Shown here: piece after piece, positions 1-6,580 of the stretch
How the letters are laid out: each line of letters begins with the position of its first letter
How positions within the stretch are numbered: position 1 is the stretch's first letter
Origin: Cochliopodium minus
Taxonomy: Eukaryota > Discosea > Himatismenida > Cochliopodiidae
Direction: 5' to 3'
Length of the DNA stretch: 14,089 bases
Assembly: GCA_024220525.1 (NCBI GenBank)
Contig: JAMYWO010000446.1
Coordinates: 12,002-26,090, forward strand
Made by a program: the position numbers and the translations under genes
The notes under the pieces: model-generated
Database searches by the model: none
Told to the model about the DNA's origin: nothing
The model's input: only the letters and a program-made list of their open reading frames with translations

Positions 1-61
1 TATTACATTTTTCTCCTTTTCTGATAGATTTTACACTTTTTACCAAAAAAAGTAAAAATAG

Positions 62-182
62 GCTTGTTGGGTTGAGATGCATTGTTGTAAATGGATTGAG
101 TGTACTATTCAACTTTCAATATTGCTCTTCAGAAAATGAATATAAAAGATTTTTTATTAAATCTCCATGTCAATTTGGTTAA
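62..182 (+). CDS. Possible 3'-terminal exon of an unidentified plus-strand gene (partial, left edge)
   Basis: An open frame of 39 codons runs from an acceptor-like AG at 60-61, preceded by a T/C-rich stretch, to a TAA at 180-182. It would start in phase 2 and end in the residues KSPCQFG. Its codons are less AT-biased than the flanking DNA, and its position would give a gene converging on eL36, as EXO70 and dynamin converge further right. I recognise no family. Directly after the stop, in another frame, 183-290 also looks coding-like (for example GETFNKFMKKDLIGEIKEI), but that frame has no stop before 484, where it runs antisense to eL36. Either the gene ends at 182, or there is a frameshift or intron that I cannot resolve from this end fragment. 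Confidence 0.25.
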
Positions 183-325
183 AAACCATTCAAAAGGAAA
201 TATATGATTTAATTGTAGAAGGGGAAACTTTCAACAAATTTATGAAAAAGGATTTAATTGGTGAAATAAAAGAGATAGAATTAAATATTAAGATTATACT
301 TTTATTTTTATGCATTATAATTAAT

Positions 326-869
326 TTATTTTTTATGTTCTTCCTTCTTTTCTTCTTCTTTTTTCTTCTTTTCTTCTTCTTCTTTTTTCTTTCTTGCTGC
401 TTCTTGTCTCAATCTGAATGCTACTTTACCCATAGCATCTCTTTTTACTTTAGCTCTTCTGTGAGATCCAAGCTAATGATTTGAATAAAATTATTAATAA
501 TTTAAAAAGATTTGAAGAATTTTTATGAATAATATAGTTGTATTTATAAAGAGGTGTTTTTACTTTTTTTTTTGCAAGACGTAATGCACGTTTATCAAGA
601 TTATTTTTCATAAGATCAATTAAACGTTTTTCGTAAGGAGAAAATCCAACAACTTCTGAAATTACATTTCTTACAAGAGCTCTTCTTTTATTAATAATTC
701 CTTTATATGTTCCAGGTTGTCTTGGAAGTAATCTTCTGGTTACTTTAAATCCACTATTTTTACCAACAGCAATTCCAGTTTTTGGAGGTGGCAATGATTT
801 TTTTTTATCTTTTTTACCCTTAGTTTTGGATGCAGTGGTTGTTGGAGTTTTTGAATCTTTGGTGCTCAT
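326..869 (-). CDS. RPL36: 60S ribosomal protein eL36 (L36e), two exons
   Basis: This is a structural protein of the large cytosolic ribosomal subunit. Exons are 564-869 and 326-472 on the minus strand, with a 91-bp intron (473-563; GTAAAA donor, ATTAG acceptor, phase 0). The product is 150 residues. Family hallmarks are GIAVG (32-36), GFSPYEKR (75-82), DKRALRLAKKK (92-102) and, across the junction, LGSHRRAKVKRD (103-114). That last motif appears only when the intron is removed, which fixes the splice sites. The family is usually about 100 residues. Here a Lys/Ser/Thr-rich N-terminal extension of about 30 residues precedes the core, and a Lys/Glu-only tail of about 20 residues (130-150) closes it. 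The start is the only Met upstream of the core in this frame. Identity is near certain; only the exact N-terminus could move. Confidence 0.96.
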
Positions 870-1261
870 CTTACAAAATAAAAATATACCTATTATGAAA
901 ATTATATATAAAATTAATGTAATTCAAAGGAATTTTATAATTATAAATTATTGATCATTATTGGATTTATTTGGTGAGAAATTTTATGAAGTAAATTTTT
1001 AAATTCAAATGGAATATATTACCCTCTTTTTATTTTTTTTTATTAAAATTTATTAAAAATGAGAAAAAATAAAAAAAAAAAAAATTTTTTCATTGACTAT
1101 CAAACAAGAACCATTATTTATATTTATAAATATAAATAAAAAAAAAATGAGAAAAGTTTTTTGGATTGATTTAATTGGGAAAAAAGGATCTTATTTAGAT
1201 TCATAATTTCAAACAATTTCTATTTGAAAGAAATTCAATATGAATAATGTCGAAGATACAT

Positions 1262-1699
1262 TCAAATCCCAAATAACAACCAATCAAAGCACATGATACC
1301 TTTCATATATTCATTTTGCTTAAAATAATAAAAAAAATACATAAGCATTTGTATCAATTTATAATATCAAAAAATAATTACGATTTAATCTTGGAAGGAA
1401 TATCAATAGAAATAAGATTTCTAATCCCATTTTTATAGCATTACCTTTTTTTTGCTTGAATCATAATGAGAAACCAATGCTATCTTTTTTTGATTGTTTA
1501 CATATTTTTGATATAGGATGAAATTGAGAAAAAGAGATCTGAAAAAGCGGTACAAAGGAATTTCCCAATTTCTTCACTTTTTGTTTTGAGTGGATTGTTA
1601 TTTATTTTAATGTTTAATTCTCTAAAGTTTTGGATGAGAAGATAATTCTTTCAGTTTGTAATTTAACCCTAATCTCATTTTATCCACCAATTCTTTCAT
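1262..1699 (-). CDS. Possible small spliced gene or decayed gene, unknown product
   Basis: Three minus-strand segments can be joined in consistent phase: 1668-1699 (from an ATG; MKELVDKMRLG), 1445-1571 (starting NWEIPLYRFFRSLF and ending SSKKK) and 1262-1318 (QNEYMKGIMCF to a TGA). The introns would be 96 and 126 bp, and the second acceptor has a good T-rich tract. Together they encode 71 residues with a hydrophobic, aromatic middle. I recognise no family. Against it, overlapping alternative frames in the same DNA look equally coding-like, for example one reading ELNIKINNNPLKTKSEEIGKF inside the proposed first intron. A further fragment upstream (HDPKQTDKNELIEFISNK, about 1771-1850) has no GT donor to connect it. 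A pseudogene with frameshifts explains the data about as well. Confidence 0.27.
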
Positions 1700-1765
1700 A
1701 TCTCGAGATCTATCAAATTATTTCCATTTATCTTTAATTCAATTTGATATTTGAGATATGAAAGA
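1692..1765. repeat. Imperfect inverted repeat / potential RNA hairpin
   Basis: The outer arms tctttcatatctc (1692-1704) and its exact complement at 1753-1765 can form 13 base pairs. Inside them, tatcaaatt (1711-1719) pairs with aatttgata (1741-1749) for 9 more, around a 21-nt loop. The internal bulge is 6 nt against 3 nt. This gives 22 pairs in 74 nt, beyond what I would expect by chance even in AT-rich sequence, but it could still be coincidence or the remnant of a small transposable element. Confidence 0.5.
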
Positions 1766-1924
1766 TTTATTTTGTTATTTTCATTAATCTCTTATTTGAA
1801 ATAAATTCAATCAATTCATTTTTATCGGTTTGTTTTGGATCATGAGAAGAATTTATTCAATTTTTTTTAATATATTTTAAATTTGAATTATACAATAGAG
1901 TTTTATTGATAGAATAAATAGGTT

Positions 1925-3628
1925 TTATTTTTGAATTGACATTGTCTCTTTTATCATTTTTATTTTTTCTTCGGTAGGAGGCCAGAGTAGGGTTCCTTGT
2001 TCACTTTGTAAAAAGTAAATATCAGTTTCAAAATAAGAGTTGAGGTTGGTAGAGTCAGGAGTGTGTTGATAACCACCACTATAAAAATGATCTTTTCTGT
2101 CCATGTGGAAATAATATTTCAAGAAATTGGATTGTTGAAAAAGTTTTTCAGATTCAGAGTATTTCCACTTTGGAATGAAAATGATGAAAGAAAGAGGCTT
2201 TTGATCATTATTTGCTCTTTCTAAAAACTTTTCGAGTCTATGGAACATAGGGACGATGATTTCATCAAAGAAAGGAGGATTACATTCGTAGGATCCACTA
2301 ATAAATTGTGCTTGAAAAAAAGATCCGCTACTTCCAAACTTGCAATCAATGTCCATAAAGATAGAGCAGTAGTTGGGAAAGTAACAGTTGAAAGGCGATG
2401 CAAAACATTCTGCTTCTACTCCAAATTCTTTTTCCAACACTTTGAATGTTACCCCTGGAACTGCACAGTGTAAGCCACTACTTTTGAAATCAGAGATATA
2501 AGCATCATATCTCACGTAGAGGGAAAACAAATCTTCCAAAAAAATTTTTCTCCAATCCTCATCCTTTTCCATTCCGCTCAACTTTTCTTGCAATTCCATT
2601 TCCTCTTTTCCTTCTGATTTCAAGAAATTAGTGTAATGCAAAAAAGCCAATTTCTTGAAATGGATCATACTGAGAATGAGTTTTTTACTTTCACAAAATA
2701 AAGCAACACAATACTCTCCATTCTTTGATTTTTGAATATTTGTATTAACAAGGTCTTTCGTTTTGTTTGTTTCAAATGATTCAATTTGCCTTCTTTTGTT
2801 AAGAGATGAATTGGCAAGAGAAATGCATACATTGGTTATGATTGGATCAATCTTTTCTCTCATTGGCTTTTTTATTATCTGTTTCAATTCCCATTTCTTT
2901 TGATTGATCTCAGGAGCAGTGAGAGTATTGGGTTGATTAATGAGATCTCTTATTTCGATACATTTCCTAATCAATTCCTCTTTTGCTTCTTTATCCAAAA
3001 TTTTTTCTCCTTCAAAGGTTGTTTTTATAATTTTCAAAGAATCATCAATGAAATCATTAATAACTGGTATTATCCCTTCTTTATTTTCTCTGACATGATA
3101 TGTGAAAACTTTTTTGGGATAAAGAAATATCAATTCGTTGTATAATGTTTTAGAATATTTTTCTATTTCTGATGGAAAAAGAGGGACTATATCTTGGAGT
3201 GTATCTTTTTCTATTCTGTTATCTATCTCAAGCATTTCTCTTTCTATCATCCATTTAGCAAAACTATTTGTTATTTTTCTTTCGATTTGATTGAATTTTA
3301 AATTGTTGTTTAAAATCTTGTTTAAATCTTCATTCAATTCTTTGTATAATTTTGCTCTCAATATCTCTTTGAGAGGATTCACTTTTCCTTTAAAGAGATT
3401 GCTATATTTTTGGCTTAATTTATTGAAATTTATTGATTCTTCTTTGTAGTTGACAAAATTCTTTTCATTTTTAACACATAAATTGAAATATTTGCTTGTT
3501 AAATTATCAACCCCAAATTCGAAGAGATTTATTTTTGTTTTATTGTTATTATTGTTATTATATCTATTATTATTTGCAAATTCATTCTTTCTTTTGTAAT
3601 CTTTTCTATCATTGTTATTATTTCTCAT
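1925..3628 (-). CDS. PCIF1: PCIF1/CAPAM-like cap-specific adenosine N6-methyltransferase
   Basis: In animals this family methylates N6 of 2'-O-methyladenosine next to the mRNA cap (m6Am), using S-adenosylmethionine. The product is 567 residues in a single uninterrupted frame. The C-terminal half matches the PCIF1 methyltransferase domain: FGVEAECFASPFNCYF (402-417), FGSSGSF (431-437), SGSYECNPPF with the catalytic NPPF at 450-453, PLSFIIFIPKW (478-488) and a late SGGYQH motif. The middle part (about 60-350) is helical and Lys/Glu-rich, like the family's helical domain. The N-terminus is an Asn/Arg/Lys-rich low-complexity tail of about 30 residues. The WW domain that binds phosphorylated RNA polymerase II in human PCIF1 is not visible, and the protein is shorter than the human one (704 residues). 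Every other well-supported gene here is spliced, so the lack of introns stands out. The family is certain; the exact substrate is inferred. Confidence 0.92.
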   Translation of the reverse strand: MRNNNNDRKDYKRKNEFANNNRYNNNNNNKTKINLFEFGVDNLTSKYFNLCVKNEKNFVNYKEESINFNKLSQKYSNLFKGKVNPLKEILRAKLYKELNEDLNKILNNNLKFNQIERKITNSFAKWMIEREMLEIDNRIEKDTLQDIVPLFPSEIEKYSKTLYNELIFLYPKKVFTYHVRENKEGIIPVINDFIDDSLKIIKTTFEGEKILDKEAKEELIRKCIEIRDLINQPNTLTAPEINQKKWELKQIIKKPMREKIDPIITNVCISLANSSLNKRRQIESFETNKTKDLVNTNIQKSKNGEYCVALFCESKKLILSMIHFKKLAFLHYTNFLKSEGKEEMELQEKLSGMEKDEDWRKIFLEDLFSLYVRYDAYISDFKSSGLHCAVPGVTFKVLEKEFGVEAECFASPFNCYFPNYCSIFMDIDCKFGSSGSFFQAQFISGSYECNPPFFDEIIVPMFHRLEKFLERANNDQKPLSFIIFIPKWKYSESEKLFQQSNFLKYYFHMDRKDHFYSGGYQHTPDSTNLNSYFETDIYFLQSEQGTLLWPPTEEKIKMIKETMSIQK

Positions 3629-3895
3629 CAGAAAAGATTCAATTTTTTTTTTTTATTTTAAAGATAAAAAGATTTTCCAATGATTCCTTTGAATTCGCTC
3701 TTTTTCCGAATCTTTTTAAGAAATATTTCACATTTTACTGAATGAAATTTCAATCCTTAATGCAAGAAGTATTTGAAAATCAAAAAAAAACTATTGGAAA
3801 TGTTAGCTTTTTTATTTTTGTTTAAAAAATTTGATTTTCATTAATAATTCCTTATTTTGAGGTTTGGGAAAGAATTGATCCTAGTTTATCATTTT
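3629..3895. other. Short intergenic region between two minus-strand genes
   Basis: These 267 bp lie upstream of the PCIF1-like gene and downstream of the 85-residue gene. There is a T run directly before the PCIF1 start (on the minus strand, an A run before the ATG), as is common in AT-rich protist 5' regions. The part next to 3895 may carry the 3'-UTR of the small gene. I found no further coding frame. Confidence 0.5.
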
Positions 3896-4294
3896 TCAAT
3901 TGAGCTTACCAATACTCAATATATTATCTTTACTGTTGTTAAAGGGAATCTCTTTGAAGTTGCCAAAGTATAACTCATCCGTGGAAAAACTGAGGGAGCC
4001 AAAATCCAATAATAACAAATTCTCTAAATTTTTCGAATCAAATTCTATTTTTAATTGATTTTGCCTTTTCTTTTTGTAAATATTTTAAATAGAAAATTCA
4101 ATAAAATTTTTATTTCGATTATCTGATTGATTTACTTCTAAAAGCAGATGGATGATTTGAAGCTTTAGGTGCAGAGATACTAATTGGCTTTTCCTATTTG
4201 AATATAATAAAAATAGGAAAAAGAAATTTTGAATTTGATTAACTTGGATTTTTTCTGAATTTTTAGTTTCAATGGCGGACTTCAATTTATTCAT
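3896..4294 (-). CDS. Probable small spliced gene, 85-residue protein of unknown function
   Basis: Three minus-strand exons join in consistent phase: 4244-4294 (MNKLKSAIETKNSEKIQ), 4136-4193 (EKPISISAPKASNHPSAFR) and 3896-4044 (starting KFDSKNLENLLLLDFG, ending SIGKLN and TGA). The introns are 50 bp (GTTAAT donor, ATAG acceptor, phase 0) and 91 bp (GTAAAT donor, ATAG acceptor, phase 1). All three exons are visibly less AT-rich than their introns and read like real protein, with codons such as GCC, TCC, ACG and GGC. I recognise no domain; a basic, Ser/Pro-rich first half precedes a Leu/Phe-rich second half. No signal peptide or membrane helix is evident. One oddity: a good GTAAGC donor at 3909 and an AG at 3881 would remove 29 nt including the stop and give an alternative end, SILSQTSK with a stop at 3852-3854. 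A 29-nt intron is shorter than any other here, so I kept the unspliced end. Confidence 0.55.
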
Positions 4295-4474
4295 CTCTTT
4301 ACCAAATTTTATTTTTTCGCAAACATTTTTTTATAATTTTTTATTTTATTTCCTAACCAATTTATTTCCTTCTGTTTAATAAGAAAATATAAAAACGAGA
4401 AACCTTTAAAAAGTAATGAAAAATTTTAATTCAAAAAGATGCGAGGGAAAAAAAAAAACATGGTTGTGATGATA
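4295..4474. other. Short intergenic region
   Basis: These 180 bp separate two minus-strand genes: the 85-residue gene, which starts at 4294, and the Sel1 gene, which ends at 4475. The sequence is AT-rich with A and T runs and presumably combines a 3'-UTR with a promoter. I see no further gene and no distinct motif. Confidence 0.5.
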
Positions 4475-6304
4475 TCAATAAAACTCACAAAGAAACTTGA
4501 TGATCTTCATGGTGATACCCTTGACAAGAAAACCACTAGAAAAAGGCAATTCGAAATATTTTCTGGACTTGGAAATCAAGAGGAGGGTGAAGATCTTTTC
4601 GTTTAAAAGAGAGGAGCTCTTCCAAAAAGAATGGTATTCAACCTGCCATTCAACTTCCCCACAGCGGATGATTTTATTTAAAGAGTTTTTATACATGTTG
4701 AGGTAATAATCGAAAGAATCATGTTTGTGGTTGTTGTAGAGCTGTAGGTAGTAGAAGAATGACTTGCGGAGATTTTTTTTTACAATATTTTTATTTCCCT
4801 TCTCATAGTTCTGGGCCAATCTGAAATATGCAGACTCATGTCCCAAAGAAGCCGCTTTTTTATAATAGTAAATTGCTTTTTCGATATCCCTTATATCTAA
4901 TTATTTATTTAAAACAATTAAAATATAAATAAATCAATTAAAATAAATTAATTAAAACAATTAAAATTAAAATAAATCAATTAAAATAAATAAATTAATT
5001 AATTAAAATGAATAAAATAAAAAAATAATAAAAAATATGAAATTAACAAAATGAATATAATTTTTTTTTCTTTCAACCTCCTATTTCGTACAATCTCCCA
5101 AGACTAAACATTGAATCACTATTTCCCATTTCTGAAGATTTTTCAAACAAAAGCATCATTTTATCTTGGTCATCTATTTTTAAAAATAAAAATAAAAATA
5201 AATAAAATTAAATAAAATTAAATAAAATAAATAAAAGTAAATAAAAATAAATAAAAATAAAATGGAAATAATTTACCCTCTTCCACCAATCCTTCTTCAT
5301 ACATTTTTGCCAAATCTTTTTTTTGTTGAGCATTTTTATTAATTTATTAATTTTTTTCTTTTTTCTTTTTTTTTTTTTTTGATTACCATACATGGCGAGG
5401 TTGTTTCCCAACAAAGAACCTTCTTCGTAAAATTCAAATGCTTTTTCAATATCTTGATCTTCTACTCCCTCGTTCAACTCATAGCATTCACCTATCATAG
5501 CCATACAATATCCCAAGAGTTCTTTTATTTTTGAAAATAAAAAAAGGAATTATTTAAAAAAAAGTGATAAAATAAATTTTAAATTCAATTAATTTAAAAT
5601 TAATTAAAAATTAATTTAATTTTTTTCTTCATAATTGTTTTCTCCGGGTTTTCTTTTTAAATAATGATTTTTATTTTGTTCATTAAACAAAATTTGAGAG
5701 CATACATAAAATTTGAATATTCAAAAATTTTACCTCTTTTTATAAAGAAGTGTTCATTATTATTTTGTGAATCATTTTCATTCAAATTCTGATAATCCTT
5801 GTTCAATAGAAAATACTCGTAGTAATAGCTGAAACTTTTTTGATCTTTTTGTTTACATTCCCATCCTTTGTGATACTTTATTCCCATAGCCAATAAATTG
5901 CCTTTTGAAGAGTGCTTGAGACATAATTCTTTGCTTTTGATGAGATCCATTTTCATTCCTATTCCATTATATAAACGAATCATATATTCCACTTCTTTAT
6001 CATCTTCTATATTCTCATCAATTTGATCTTCATTATGATAAAGAGGGTCATTATTATTCAAATGTAGTGAATATTCGATATTGTCGTTAATGTCCGTGTC
6101 ATTGTAATTATTGTCGTAATTATTGTATTCATTCAAAATTTTATTTTCCAATTTTTCCAAATTTTCTTGATTTTTGTTTTGTATTTGAAGTATATCATTT
6201 ATATTTATATTTTGTGTAAAATTGTAATTATCCTCTATTGGATTTTTTTTATTTTCTATATTGTCTTCAATACCATCTCTCTTTCTCTTTTTCAATTGAA
6301 ACAT
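4475..6304 (-). CDS. Sel1-like repeat protein, five exons
   Basis: The product is 420 residues from exons 5734-6304, 5387-5521, 5277-5315, 5078-5173 and 4475-4896. The introns are 212, 71, 103 and 181 bp and all four are in phase 1. Residues 1-105 are Asn/Asp/Glu-rich and disordered-looking, with a KKRKR cluster (5-9) that could be a nuclear localisation signal. Sel1 repeats (TPR-like helical pairs used as protein-binding scaffolds) are diverged at about 105-165. They are clear at about 192-314, for example DIEKAFEFYEEGSLLGNN, LAKMYEEG, MFSLGRLYEIG, DIEKAIYYYKKAASLGHESA and FRLAQNYEKG. The last 95 residues are hydrophobic and basic without a recognised domain. Splice sites are fixed by repeat continuity: joining exons recreates the Ala-Met-Tyr-Asp-Leu-Ala-Lys helix across the second junction. 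Such proteins often act in ubiquitin ligase or signalling scaffolds, but nothing here says which. Confidence 0.87.
4900..5077 (-). repeat. AT-only low-complexity repeat in Sel1 gene intron 4
   Basis: Most of this intron is built from imperfect copies of aattaaaataaat on the plus strand, with almost no G or C from 4901 to 5037. A similar tract of aaataaaatt and aaataaaaat units fills the neighbouring intron (about 5177-5262). They look like slipped-strand expansions confined to introns. Confidence 0.75.
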
Positions 6305-6580
6305 CTTTCTATTTTTTTTTTTTTTTTTTTATTTTTGACGGAAATATATTTCCTATTTTAATTTGTTAATTTATATTCCCTTTTCAAAATCAATTTGGCC
6401 TACAAATTGTGAATCTGAACTAAATATTTACTCTAATCTTTAATTCAATTCAATGATTACAATTTCCATACGTATATATTTTAAGCTTCTCACAATTCAA
6501 TTTCAGTTACTGAACAAAAAATAAAAAAAATTAATTTTTCTTCTTTTTCATTGAAAAATAAAAAAAATTTGAAAGGAATA
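6305..6580. promoter_or_regulatory. Divergent intergenic spacer, likely bidirectional promoter region
   Basis: These 276 bp separate the start codons of the Sel1 gene (minus) and the TTC14-like gene (plus), so both promoters must lie here or inside a gene. An uninterrupted run of 19 T's at 6312-6330 sits just upstream of the Sel1 start. The TTC14 side carries an A-rich leader (about 6551-6580). Such poly(dA:dT) tracts commonly exclude nucleosomes at promoters in AT-rich genomes. I cannot assign a TATA box with confidence in this composition. Confidence 0.5.

Larger units (their letters stand above)
870..1924. other. 1.05-kb interval without a confident gene
   Basis: This interval lies upstream of eL36 and downstream of the PCIF1-like gene. 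The part next to eL36 (870-1140) is plain AT-rich DNA with long A and T runs and probably holds the eL36 promoter. The part from about 1260 to 1860 is less AT-biased and contains several coding-like minus-strand fragments, one of which can be assembled into a small spliced frame (listed separately). It also contains a long imperfect hairpin at 1692-1765. A related motif occurs twice on the plus strand, as gttttggatgagaaga near 1628 and gttttggatcatgagaaga near 1832, which hints at a local duplication. I see no tRNA-like T-arm or rRNA sequence. Confidence 0.6.

Noticed and set aside
167-484. 105-codon plus-strand open frame with a Phe/Leu-rich end
   Set aside because: Its second half is antisense to the eL36 Lys/Glu tail, which makes the Phe/Leu run; only the part before 290 could be coding.
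1147-1206. 19-codon plus-strand open frame starting MRKVFWIDLIGKK
   Set aside because: Too short, no splice partners, and no recognisable family.
3881-3909. 29-nt mini-intron at the end of the 85-residue gene
   Set aside because: Donor and phase fit, but it is shorter than any supported intron here (minimum about 50); mentioned only as an alternative.
4085-4294. 69-codon unspliced reading of the small minus-strand gene
   Set aside because: It reads through an AT-rich intron (FFFLFLLYSN) and then in the wrong frame; splicing gives a better protein in consistent phase.
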